From positions 1,238,692 through 1,264,850 of the forward strand of contig PJRA01000343.1 in NCBI GenBank assembly GCA_016987375.1: DNA of 26,159 nucleotides. Reading direction: 5' to 3'. The notes beneath the pieces were generated by a model. It saw only the letters and a program-made list of their open reading frames with translations. It searched no databases and was not told the origin of the DNA. The stretch comes from Brachionus koreanus. Its lineage: Eukaryota; Rotifera; Eurotatoria; Ploima; Brachionidae. The position numbers and the translations under genes are program-made. Shown piece by piece: positions 10,767-20,178 of the stretch. Position 1 is the stretch's first letter; every line of letters starts with the position of its first letter.

Positions 10767-11693
10767 TTTTTTTTCTTTCCTTATTCACTCCTTGTGGAGC
10801 ATAAGGTCATTACTTTTGATTTCCACTCAAGTCGATCTTTTGCCTTCACCCTTGCTTCTCCCCATGTCATTCCCATTTCGGCGAGCTCTTTCATGATTGT
10901 TGACCTCCANNNNNNNNNNNNNNNNNNNNNNNNNNNNNNNNNNNNNNNNNNNNNNNNNNNNNNNNNNNNNNNNNNNNNNNNNNNNNNNNNNNNNNNNNNN
11001 NNNNNNNNNNNNNNNNNNNNNNNNNNNNNNNNNNNNNNNNNNNNNNNNNNNNNNNNNNNNNNNNNNNNNNNNNNNNNNNNNNNNNNNNNNNNNNNNNNNN
11101 NNNNNNNNNNNNNNNNNNNNNNNNNNNNNNNNNNNNNNNNNNNNNNNNNNNNNNNNNNNNNNNNNNNNNNNNNNNNNNNNNNNNNNNNNNNNNNNNNNNN
11201 NNNNNNNNNNNNNNNNNNNNNNNNNNNNNNNNNNNNNNNNNNNNNNNNNNNNNNNNNNNNNNNNNNNGGTAATCTTTGCTTTAGCAAGTCTTTTCTTTAT
11301 GTCTCTTTGTGCTTCCATTGCTGTACTAATGGTGCTTCCTAAGTATGTAAATTCGTTTACACACTCGACTTGTGAATCATCAATGGTGATCGGGGTATCC
11401 AATTTAGTGTTTATGCACATAACTTTTGTTTTGGCCATATTTATTTCGAGTCCAGTTGGTTTAGCATTGTTCGCGAAATCTTGTGTTTTCATATGCATAT
11501 GTTCTTCTGTACTAGATATTAACACCAAATCATCCGCAAAGTCTAAGTCTTCAAGCTTGGTTGTTAACCCCCATTGTATACCCCTGGCACTGACAGTTGT
11601 TTTCTTCATTAAATAATCAATTACTATTAGAAATAGTGTTGAAGAGAGAACGCACCCTTGTCTGACTCCTGTTCAAACTTTGAAGCTCTCAGA
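10767..11693 (-). mobile_element. 5'-truncated non-LTR retrotransposon (LINE), reverse-transcriptase C-terminal part
   Basis: On the minus strand the fragment reads from the RT palm: GVRQGCVLSSTLFLIVIDYL, then the catalytic FADDL motif, then the thumb signature GLEINMAKTKVM and FTYLGSTIS. After the assembly gap it ends with the typical WGEARVKAKDRLEW tail and a stop at 10781-10783. An A-rich tail (T-run on the plus strand, 10767-10778) follows the stop. Upstream of GVRQGC an in-frame TGA (11673-11675) interrupts the protein, and everything before the palm, including the endonuclease, is missing. The poly(A) tail, 5' truncation and flanking 13-base duplication are what target-primed reverse transcription leaves. 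The clade (RTE-like or similar) is uncertain. It is dead. Confidence 0.88.
10910..11267. other. Assembly gap (358 N)
   Basis: The run of N lies inside the LINE. Relatives carry roughly 120 residues between the two visible parts, so the gap size is about right, but its length is not a multiple of three relative to the two flanking reading frames, so it is probably an estimate. Confidence 0.95.
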
Positions 11694-12007
11694 ACCCAAT
11701 TGAACTAACTGATCTAAAGGACTAAGGTTCAAAAAAGCTTGACTAAAAGAGAATTAAGCCCTATCGAACTGAATTAAAGGAAATAACTGAAATTAGTGCC
11801 AAATAAGATGAAATTAAAGAGAATTAGTCTCAATCTAACTTAACTTAAAGGGAATTAGTACCAATTGAACTGAATTAAAATAAATTAGTCTTAATTAATT
11901 TTAAATAATATGAAATTAGTCCCAATCGAATTGGAAAAAAAAGAGATTTGATCCGAATAAACTGAATTAAAGGGAATTAGTCCTAATTAAAGTCCAAATT
12001 AAAGGTA
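11694..12007. repeat. Degenerate 30-base minisatellite, about ten units
   Basis: Units of about 30 bases recur in tandem; the consensus opens GAATTAGTCCCAATTGAAC and closes TGAATTAAAGG. Well-preserved copies start near 11750, 11823, 11850, 11911 and 11971. Others have drifted or gained a few bases. A lone partial unit lies on the far side of the LINE (10747-10766), which means the LINE landed in or at the edge of the array. Confidence 0.8.
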
Positions 12008-12321
12008 GGAGTGGGTTCCAATAGAACAAAATAGCAATAATTTTACCTAAATATTTTAATACTAAATTTTTAAAAGAAAAAACAGTCAAACTGACAATAA
12101 AATATTATTCGAGATTTTTTTTAATTAATTTAAATTATTTCAATAAAAATTATTTTAATATGTTTGATTTTTATTAAAATTTATTTACCTATAAAAATTT
12201 ATTTATAAAGTGAAGTTTTTAATATTACAATTATTGATAAAATTAGAAAAAACTAAAATTGATTAAATAACAATTAATCTAATAAACATTCTATTTTATA
12301 AACACTCAATCTTTTTTTGTC
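12008..12321. other. AT-rich 3' flank of the GDPD1 gene
   Basis: No ORF. On the minus strand AATAAA occurs at 12198-12203, 119 bases beyond the GDPD1 stop, and is the likely polyadenylation signal; further copies lie at 12180-12185 and 12170-12175. Confidence 0.5.
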
Positions 12322-13768
12322 TTATTCATTTTTATTTGGTCTTACAATATGAGAGTGAATATGCTTATTATCTCTTAGATAGTGTATCAATCGGCTTGGA
12401 TAATCTGTAATTATACCATTGACGCCAATTTCAATTGCATGCTTGAATTCTTCTTCTTCATTTAAAACCCAATAATAAACCAAAATTCCTCGTTTTTTCA
12501 AATGTTCTACAAACGACTTTCTGATAAAAAATCTTTAAAAGTTTCAAAAATTTATTAAATTTAAAATAATCCAAATTTAATAACTAAATTGTTACGTTTT
12601 AATTAGAATCATGAGAGCTATGTATCCCCTTGGTATCAATCTACGGCTAAATCAAGATTATTTTTTTGAATCAAATATTTAAAGTTTAACAATTTACTTT
12701 TTGAGAATACGATTAGGCATTATTATTTCTAAATGTGTTTCTTTGAATCTAAAAAATGGCAATAGACCTGAAATCATTAAAAAAAGTAGCTTAGCACAAC
12801 CAGCTGATGAGAAATAAATTCCAACATTCGGATTCAGTTTGAAGAGCTTTTTAGTTACTTTTTCATTAAATGAACCCCAAACTGTTATATTTTCTCTCTT
12901 ATATTTGGCAACCATTTCGCTTACTTTTTGAATCAAATTATCATTGTTTAATTTCACATCTAGATTGATTGGTGTGTTGGGAAAATTTTTGAAAATGTCC
13001 TCCAAAAGAGGTATCTTATGGGGTTTTTTGCAATCCTCTTGACTTCTTCTTTGAATCGAATTTGAGATTAATGAAGAACTCACTGTTCTCGAAAGACTAT
13101 CGGCACTTTCTTTTTTAGACCAAAACTGAATATTAAATTTAATTAGTTATTTAGTTAAGCCCACTTTGCATGAAAATATCATCGCCTTGCTCTTCAAGTA
13201 AATCTGGAAGTTCCTTTTAGAATAAATACCATGTACTTTGGATGTAAATCAAAAATACAAAACATTTACGTCATAATTTATATCAGATATCAATTTGTTT
13301 ACTCCACAAAGCCTTAATAAATTGTTATCATGAGACACGACCACTTGACCGTCTTTAGTTATGTGACAATCGAGCTCGATAACATCAGTTCCGATTCTCT
13401 CAGAGCTTAAAAAATAAAGAAAATTTTGTTTAACTTTAAAAACTGAAAACAATTTTTTATTTAAAATTAGATAAAAAAAATTAATAAAAAGTTACTGTTC
13501 AAACGCAGATATTGTGTTTTCTTTATTTTCTCCAGATCCGCCTCGATGGCTTACAACTACAAAATTGTGCTCTTTCAGGATTTTTTTTCTATGCAGTAAA
13601 TTCGGATAATAGTAGAATATTAACGAGACTGTTGCGTAAGCCCCAATAGAGAAATAGAATCCGTAGCCACTCTATTTTTTCAAAATAAACAATTTTTAAT
13701 TTTGTTTATTTTAATCTAATTTGTTTTCTAGATACCAGATTTGGAAGACCGAAATTCACCATATCCAT
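12322..13768 (-). CDS. GDPD1: Glycerophosphodiester phosphodiesterase (GDPD1/GDE4 type)
   Basis: Seven exons on the minus strand: 13768-13736, 13671-13496, 13405-13270, 13213-13165, 13109-12698, 12646-12596, 12532-12322; 355 residues (vertebrate GDPD1 about 314). Family knowledge: a membrane-anchored, metal-dependent lysophospholipase D hydrolysing lysophospholipids and N-acyl lysophospholipids. Seen: an N-terminal hydrophobic segment (about 16-33), the catalytic HRGG (H53), the PENT-like KENT, the ELD motif (E80, D82) and VVVSHD (H95), then IPLLEDIFKNFPNTPINLD, VYYWVLNEEEEF and the GIITDYP end. So the active site is intact. The junction between exons 4 and 5 is uncertain: the better-looking acceptor CAG at 13126 breaks the frame, while the one ending at 13110 keeps it and gives a 55-base intron. 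The loop before IPLLED is longer than in vertebrates. The first exon is short and inferred from a donor GTATCT. Confidence 0.9.
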
Positions 13769-14927
13769 TTTTTTTAGTATCTACAATTATGATCTATGAT
13801 TGATGATTTTGATACTTAATCTAAATAAAAAATTTTAATTTATTTCTTATGTCATTATTAATGAAAAATTTTTTTTTAGTAAACAAAAAATTTCGATTTT
13901 GAGTCAAATTTTAAATTAGCTGAATTTTTAATATGCCTTAAATATTCTGATTATTTGATGTAAATAATTTCCAAAATTTTTAAGCCAAAAGTACCAATAA
14001 CTAAGTTAAATCGATCCAATTTAATATTGCGCATATTCATGCTAATTTTTTCTTACTAATTAATTAAATCAGTTTTAACTTAACTTTGTCGCAAGAAATG
14101 GGTTTAAAAGAATGAATTTATTTTAGAAAATTTTGCTTCTAAATCTTAAATTTTGCTATAATTCAATCCAAAATAAAAAGATAATTTTAATGAAGTCAGA
14201 TTCATAATTTTTCATATGACTGAATTATTGAGAATATCGTCAAAAAGCCAAAAGCTGATAAATAATTTTCTAATTTTTAAAATATTACTTATTTTTGTAA
14301 AATCAATAACTGAAAATATTTGACTTCCTCTTTCATTTTTTACATTTAAAAAGTTTAATTGTTCCCGTTAAAATTAAAAAACTAAATTTTAGATTTAGAA
14401 AAAATATTTTTCCTAAAAATTACAATCACATAATTATTGTTGTAATTCTAAATTTTAATATTCAAATTAAAAGGCTTAGAAAAAAAAAATTCATGATTTT
14501 TTTTCTGTTGATTATGTGATGAATGTCAAATAAACGAGCCGAAAATATTATTTTCATATTTGCAGAAGAAACACTCGATTTGATTTTTTATTCTTATGAT
14601 TTTTAAGTGCTATTTTAGAAAAAAAAAACAATATTAAATAAATATTTTCATAATTTTTGTTTGAATTTAAATAAAATTAAGAGAATTAATATCTTAATTA
14701 TTAATATATTAACTAAAAGTTTATTTACTTAAATAATGAGAAAAACTCATATTCTTAGCAAGAGAAAACTTGTGTCTTGTAGATAAATTATACTATCATT
14801 CTAAAATTAAATTGATTTGAGAAAAAAATTTACCGTTCTAACCTAGATATTAAGTTTTCTTTTAGTGAATTTTAAACAGCAAATTGAAATATCTTAAACT
14901 TTTAATTGTTTAGCACAAAAATATTAA
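13769..14927. other. AT-rich spacer between divergent GDPD1 and the 14928 ORF
   Basis: Presumably holds the GDPD1 promoter. No gene, RNA or repeat recognised. An acceptor-like TTTCATATTTGCAG ends near 14564 on the plus strand, but no exon after it could be supported. Confidence 0.5.
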
Positions 14928-15275
14928 TTATCAATTTCGGATATTTTCCCTGTTCAACTCCTAATTTTACGCAATTTGCTTCGATCCAAACACACTATCC
15001 GAACTAGAACTTTGCACTACGGCTTTTCAGACTATATTTGGTCATGCCTAAAAGAACTATGTATTGCATGGGACACTAGAGAAAGAAAAATTGACGAAAG
15101 AAGACAAAGAAGAAGAGCTAGAAACAAAAAGCATTCTGAAAGTTGTCTGCTTAGTAAATTAAGAGCCAAAGCATCAGCACAAGCAGCTAAACTATCAGCA
15201 AATAGTTCCTACCGTTTTTTTTCTTATTCATTTAATCATTCAATCAATTTAAAAAATATATATTTATATAAATAA
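14928..15275 (+). CDS. Unidentified ORF, possibly a 3' terminal exon
   Basis: An open frame runs from just after a stop at 14925 to TAA at 15273-15275. It has no good early ATG, so it is more likely a terminal exon than a complete gene; a plausible acceptor (GGCTTTTCAG) ends at 15028. The amino acid content looks real: SDYIWSCLKELCIAWDTRE followed by a basic run (KIDERRQRRRARNKKH) and an Ala/Ser/Lys helix (LRAKASAQAAKLSA). The stop overlaps an AATAAA polyadenylation signal. GC is higher than in the flanks. I do not recognise the family; a fragment of a mobile element is also possible. Confidence 0.35.
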   Translation, partial: LSISDIFPVQLLILRNLLRSKHTIRTRTLHYGFSDYIWSCLKELCIAWDTRERKIDERRQRRRARNKKHSESCLLSKLRAKASAQAAKLSANSSYRFFSYSFNHSINLKNIYLYK

Positions 15276-15587
15276 AGTTATTCTCACTTTTTTTCGATTT
15301 TTAATGAATTATTGTTATTTTTTTTTAATTTTATAACCAAAATTTTTTTTGAATTTTTTCTCAAAGAATGTTTTGTAGGTTATTTGTTGAAAATTTTGAT
15401 AATTTTTTAAAGAAGTAGTTCTTGTAAAAAATGGTTAGATATAGTAAAAAAATTCACAATTTTAAATTTTTAAGTAATTAATTATTTGAAAATTTGTTCT
15501 AAATTATTTTTCTAAATAAAAATTTAAAAAGAAATTGAAATGTCCGTTTGAAACAAAATATGATTAACTCCCTGTCTATCTGCCATC
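15276..15587. other. AT-rich intergenic sequence
   Basis: Nothing recognised besides A/T tracts. Confidence 0.5.
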
Positions 15588-15865
15588 TAGCGTTGGCAAT
15601 CGATTATCAAAAATCGGTTTAATAATCGACTTACTTTAAACCGAATACTAAATCTCCTAATTTATATCGAAATGAAAAGTTGAATTAGCTAGAATTTTAC
15701 AAAAATACACATCAAATTAATAGAAATTTTACGTTTTTTAATAAAATTTTTAAAAGTAGATTAAATTTTCAAATTAAAAGGATTAGTCGAATTAATTATC
15801 GACTAAAAAAAAATTAGTCTATTTTTTATTTATCCCAATCGATTGGAGTGGATTACCAACACCTA
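15588..15865. mobile_element. Possible hAT-like miniature element (MITE)
   Basis: The left end reads TAGCGTTGGCAATCG. The right end, read on the minus strand, is TAGGTGTTGGTAATCC. The two ends match apart from one extra base and two substitutions. Inside are AATCGATT-type inverted motifs (15600 and 15837) and no ORF. Flanking 8-mers just outside or overlapping the ends (TGCCATCT and TACCATTC) are only partly alike, so a target duplication is doubtful. The TAG.GTTGG end type resembles hAT elements. Confidence 0.4.
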
Positions 15866-17161
15866 CCATTCTTACTAATTACCACATCTATTATATTTTG
15901 GTAATAAATGAACTTATATAATATATATTCAACTATTTATTTTTATAATCTGATTTTAAATTTTTTTGTCCATGTTCTCTTTAAATATCCTGAAAAATCA
16001 ACTTAATTAATTTAATATTTTAAATAAAAGATTTCTTCAAAAAATCTCTGCCCAAATGTTTAAGTTGATAGAAAGCTTTTGGTTTAAGAATTTTTTTCCG
16101 CCAGCGATATAATGGTCTTTCTGACACAATGTTTACTAAAGATGTTTAATAACATAAAAGAGTGAAAAAAAGAGAAAATAAACTCTTTAATAAAGATAGT
16201 TTTTAGAATTAATTTTGATAATTTGAATAAATGAATTACAGATAGAAAAAATAATCATTTTTTTTTAAAAAGATAATTTACATAATATGATTAAGAAAAA
16301 ATAAAGCAAATTTTTTGTTTAAAAAATTATTAAAATAGCTGGATTATTTTACTTAAAACCTTTCATTTTTGGCTTTTTGTTTGCCAAACCAAAATAAGCT
16401 TCAAATATAGAATTTCTTCAATAACGATTTTTATATTTTATTTATTTTAAGTGAATATCTAATGAAAGTACAAAACTGATTTATTCAAAAAAAGAACTCA
16501 CAATACTTTAGATTGAGTAAAATTTTTAATTTGAATACTAATGGTTTTTTTTCCAATAATTAGATTTAAAAAGGTTTTCTAATTTGTTATTTATCATAAA
16601 TTGAATTTAAAATAATCTTTTTTTTTAATTGCATAAACGTGAATTAATATGGATCTTTTTAGTAAAGCAATTTATCTAATATTGTTAATCAGGTTTTTTA
16701 CCATTACAGTTATGTATGATTGAAAAAATAGTTGAAAAAGTAATTCGTTAAATAGAATAAACGAATTGCTTATTAGTTTTAAACCTCAAAACAATCTTTT
16801 GATTTTAATTTTTCATGAGGATTATATTTCTGAACATAATTTTCTAAATTCAACCTAATTTAATTGATTTTTTCATTAAAAAGATAAAAATTCAAATTAA
16901 TTTTTTCTTAAGGTCTAAAAATTATTCTTCAAATTTTGTCAGTTTTTTAAATTTGATCAAAATTTTTACTTTGCCAAAAAAAACTTTAAAATTAATTGTG
17001 GAATAAAATCTATAGCCTAACAAGAATTTAATAAAATTTGAATAGAATTAAAGGTGGTCAAAAAATACAAAATATAAATATTAATATTTTTTTACTTATA
17101 TAAATTTTTCAATTTTCGAAAAGAAAATAATAAAAATAAGACATAAAGCTTAATAAAAAAA
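15866..17161. other. AT-rich intergenic sequence
   Basis: About 1.3 kb of A/T-rich sequence with no ORF, RNA gene or repeat recognised. Confidence 0.5.
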
Positions 17162-17380
17162 TTATTCAAAGTTTAATTTTGATTGTTTTAGATCAATTGG
17201 TAAATCAGAAATTCTGTCTTCAAGCTTATTCAAGAACTCCAACATAACTTCTGAGTTCCTAATAGGTCTTTTAGCTCAATAGAGCCATAACTTTTCGATC
17301 ATCTCAAAAACTTCAAGTCTTTTTGTTGGCTTTATTATTTCTACCGTCTTCTCTTCATCATCTTAGTCTCTAGATCAGTA
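17162..17380 (-). pseudogene. Possible pogo/Tigger transposase C-terminal remnant
   Basis: The minus strand reads, in one frame, an acidic DDEEKTVEIIKPTKR, then LEVFEMIEKLWLY, a stop, and SEVMLEFLNKLEDRISDL, ending at TAA 17162-17164. Pogo/Tigger transposases often end with an acidic stretch followed by a helical segment of this kind (PT..EA...I..L..Y...). Stops before DDEE (TAA) and after WLY show that it is not functional. The DDE catalytic part is absent. The identification is by pattern only. Confidence 0.35.
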
Positions 17381-17519
17381 TTTCATATAGAGTCAATAAT
17401 AATTAGCTAAAAATAAAAAATCAATCAAATTTAATTTTACAAGACAAATTAAAATTTAATTTGCATGTAAAATATTGTAATCTGAATTTCGAAAGGTGTA
17501 AAATTAAGTTGATTTCGAA

Positions 17520-17985
17520 CTAATCTAAAATGGGATCAAGCATCTTTTTTGTCCGTGTTTTCAAAAACGCTGGCAAAAACAAAAAATTGAAAAAATCGGA
17601 GTGAATAAAATCGAGGATAGAGTATTGCAAAATACGCTCAATAGTTATATAATTAAAGTCAGTGTTATTTTACAATTTCAAGGTTAATCAACAGGCTAGT
17701 GCCCATGTCAATAATGACCGATTAACACTTCATTTATTGAAGTTTATAAAAATAATTATTAATAATTAAAAATATTATTTAAAAAAAAGTTAAACATTCA
17801 AACATTTAATTTTAATTTTTGGATTTTTTTTTCAAAATCTGTAAAAATACTACTATTGCAAAATACGTTCAAGGCCAGTTTTCTCTTCAAAAAGTAAAAG
17901 AACACCTCCAATATTGATAGCATTTGTCTCTGTAATTGGCCTGTTGATTTTTTGAATAAATTGAAGACACTCATTCCATGACTAT
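17520..17985 (-). other. Two short coding-like segments sharing a 19-base direct repeat
   Basis: On the minus strand one segment reads NRPITETNAINIGGVLLLFE and ends ERILQ-stop (to about 17855). A second segment about 230 bases downstream reads ERILQYSILDFIHSDFF and ends DPILD-stop (about 17520). The shared ERILQ is encoded by a repeat at 17623-17641 and 17854-17872 with one mismatch. The segments look like degraded coding sequence, but I do not recognise the protein. Confidence 0.25.
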
Positions 17986-18582
17986 GTGTTTTGAAGGGGC
18001 TTTATTTGCAATTAATGCTAAAAACTTGAAGTGGATAACATGTAGTTTTCTACTTATGTTTGATTTAAATAATAATTAACCCTATTCTACCCTTGCGGAT
18101 AATGGGGAGGTGCTCATCTCCTTTTCAAGTAGCTTTTTGATCAACAGCTCCGATCTGACACAGAGATTGATTTAAATATAGCTTCTTATTTATTAATTTT
18201 TCAATTTTTTTTTTAAATGATGATTTAAATTAAAATTTTTTAACCGACTAAAACTATCAATCAATATAAAACTGATACAATTAGAAATAAGAATTTTTAT
18301 TGAGCATTTAAAAAATGATACATAAATTTAACAATCAAATAGAACTTCAAAACTTTGGGATAACTTTATTTTAGAAGAGCTTCCGCCACATTTTTATTAG
18401 AGCAATAGAAAGAATCCTCTTATTTAACTTATATGGCAACAGAGGATAAAAATAAAAGACAAAAAAGTGTCAGCTAAAAATTAAGAATTTTAAAACAAAT
18501 TTTCATAAAAAAAAGAGCTAAATAACCTTTTGTTTTATTTTATTCAATAAACTTAAATACATTTAGAGAAATTTTTTAATTT
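17986..18582. other. Intergenic sequence downstream of NOP10
   Basis: A less AT-rich patch at about 18080-18165 has no clear ORF or RNA structure. On the minus strand AATAAA at 18539-18544 lies 38 bases after the NOP10 stop and is its likely polyadenylation signal. Confidence 0.5.
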
Positions 18583-18835
18583 TTAATATTTAGATTGAGG
18601 CTGTTGGGTCAACAGAATTCCAAATCGTTTTTTCAACAAAATTCGCTGTCTCGAATATTTGTCGTCTGGTGAGAATTTAGCTGGATGAGCAGACACAGTT
18701 GGAGTTCCATCAGGACTAGTTCTCTAAAAAAATTGAAAAATTTTAATCCTATTAAAATTAAACTCAAGTTTAAACTATTACTTTTAAAGTGTATACTCGT
18801 TCGCCTTTTTCGTTTAAGTAATATTTTAGATACAT
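18583..18835 (-). CDS. NOP10: H/ACA ribonucleoprotein complex subunit NOP10
   Basis: Two exons, 18835-18782 and 18723-18583, joined across a 58-base phase-0 intron, give 64 residues, exactly the length of vertebrate NOP10. Family knowledge: NOP10 binds dyskerin/Cbf5 with NHP2 and GAR1 in H/ACA snoRNPs that pseudouridylate rRNA and snRNA, and in telomerase RNP, in nucleolus and Cajal bodies. Seen: the N-terminal [14 protein letters not shown] and the hallmark [20 protein letters not shown], then [12 protein letters not shown]. The middle (TSPDGTPTV) differs from the FDPMGQQTC of vertebrates as I recall it. The gene is too small and split to show as a long ORF. It lies 162 bases downstream of CIR1 on the same strand; a splice-acceptor-like TTTTGTTTAG precedes its ATG. 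Confidence 0.95.
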
Positions 18836-18854
18836 TTTTTTAAATTGGTTTTCT

Positions 18855-18866
18855 CTAAACAAAATC
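18855..18866 (-). promoter_or_regulatory. 3'-splice-site-like sequence 19 bases before the NOP10 start
   Basis: On the minus strand GATTTTGTTTAG is followed by 19 bases and then the NOP10 ATG. It could accept a spliced leader in trans, or end a 5'-leader intron. If trans-splicing occurs here, NOP10 could be the second gene of a CIR1-NOP10 unit. Confidence 0.4.
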
Positions 18867-18997
18867 AAAAAATAATGCTAAATTTTGTAAGTGAGTAAAA
18901 ATTCCGAATTTTTAAGTCCGGTCAATAAGAAACATGTTATTTTTGGCTACAAAATTTATCATTTAATAAAAAAATAACAAAAAATACATAGAAAATA

Positions 18998-19738
18998 TTA
19001 TTTTGATTTTCGCTTAAGCTTTTTTTCTAGTTTTTTGAGGCGCTTCAAAAGAACTTTTTTTTCCTTTTTCGGAAGAGCTTTGAGCATATCCAAAGTTATT
19101 TCTACACTATTTGATTCAATTACTGGGAAATTTTCTTTAATCTCAGAAATAAACTCTTTTGGTTCATTTTTTATTGCAACTTGTGGCTCTTCGGGCAATT
19201 CAGGAGCAATTTCGTCATCGTCAACATCAAGTCTTGATTTTCCATAAAGTGGACAAACTTTGTCAGTGTTCAAATGACCTAGTCGTTTGCATTTTAAGCA
19301 TCTTAAGTTGGCAGAATCTAGTCTTGAGGTTCGTTTAGCGGTTGATAAGTCAACTTGTTCTGGCTCTTCTACTCGCTCCTTGTCCTGATTGTCTTTTAAT
19401 GATCCAGGCGCTTGATACATAAACGCCAAACCCAGTTTGGCTTTCTCATCACCCATTAACTCCCTAGAAAATTTAAATTTAAGACCGACGATTAAAAAAA
19501 TGTCCTATTTTACTTGTTACTAAAGATCTCTTGTTCCCGTTCATACTGTTCCCTCAGTTCTTGCTGTCGTTTTCTGTCTGATGCGTGTTTTTGTTCTGCT
19601 AGATATTTCTTAAAAATTTTGAGTATTTATTAGCTTAATTTTAAATTTAAAAAATAGAAATCTTACTCTTTTCTGGTTTTCAACGTTGGTCGGATGAAAC
19701 CATTTTTTGGACATGTAATTTTCGAATCCTTTTCCCAT
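18998..19738 (-). CDS. CIR1: Corepressor CIR1 (CBF1-interacting corepressor), short form
   Basis: Three exons, 19738-19667, 19608-19514 and 19463-18998, join to 210 residues; introns are 58 and 50 bases. Family knowledge: CIR1 links RBPJ to histone deacetylase complexes in Notch target repression and associates with splicing factors in the nucleus. Seen: the CIR_N domain at the start (MGKGFENYMSKKWFHP, then KYLAEQKHASDRKRQQELRE and LMGDEKAKLGLAFMYQAP), and a zinc knuckle, C111-x2-C114-x4-H119-x6-C126 (CLKCKRLGHLNTDKVC) followed by PLYG. It ends with a lysine-rich coiled segment (LKALPKKEKKVLLKRLKKLE). Vertebrate CIR1 is about 450 residues because of a long Arg/Ser tail, which is absent here. 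An ATTAAA polyadenylation variant lies at 18962-18967. Confidence 0.93.
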
Positions 19739-20178
19739 TTTTTTTTCGTTAAGACCAAAATTTAGAAATGAATAAAAATTTTAAAAAAATATATTTTTTT
19801 TTCTTTAATTTACATGTGCAATTTTCAAATTTAACTTATATTTATATTTTGTTTTATTTGGAATAGAAAGAATAATTCATACATATTTTTTCATAATAAT
19901 TTTTGCAAGTTCTCTATTGATTTGTCTTTTAAACTTATTCTCATTCACTTGAGTTAAATAAAGCTAACATTATTTCAACATTTATTGGTAATTTTATCTC
20001 ATTTTTGTTGTAAATAAAAGATAGTATTTTTAGAGAAAGCTAGAACAAAGCATATAAAAAGGTTTAAAAAACATAAATAAGTGAAAAAAAGATACAGAAA
20101 AATTATAATTTTATTAAAGCGAAAAAAAAAAAAGTTAATTTAATAAAAAGCAAGACTTTTAAATTATTGTATTGTTAA
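19739..20178. other. AT-rich upstream region of CIR1
   Basis: Presumably contains the CIR1 promoter on the minus strand. No specific element could be supported. Confidence 0.5.

Noticed and set aside
10794..11616. Plus-strand open frames across the N gap
   Set aside because: They are open largely because N codons are not read as stops; the minus strand carries clear reverse transcriptase motifs.
13249..13452. Unspliced GDPD1 ORF starting MFSVFKVKQNF
   Set aside because: The first residues are intron sequence read through; the exon starts at 13405 after TTTTTTAAG and joins the upstream HRGG exon.
19035..19247. Plus-strand ORF within CIR1
   Set aside because: Ser/Phe-rich antisense of the CIR1 coil; CIR1 is supported by domain matches and splice sites.
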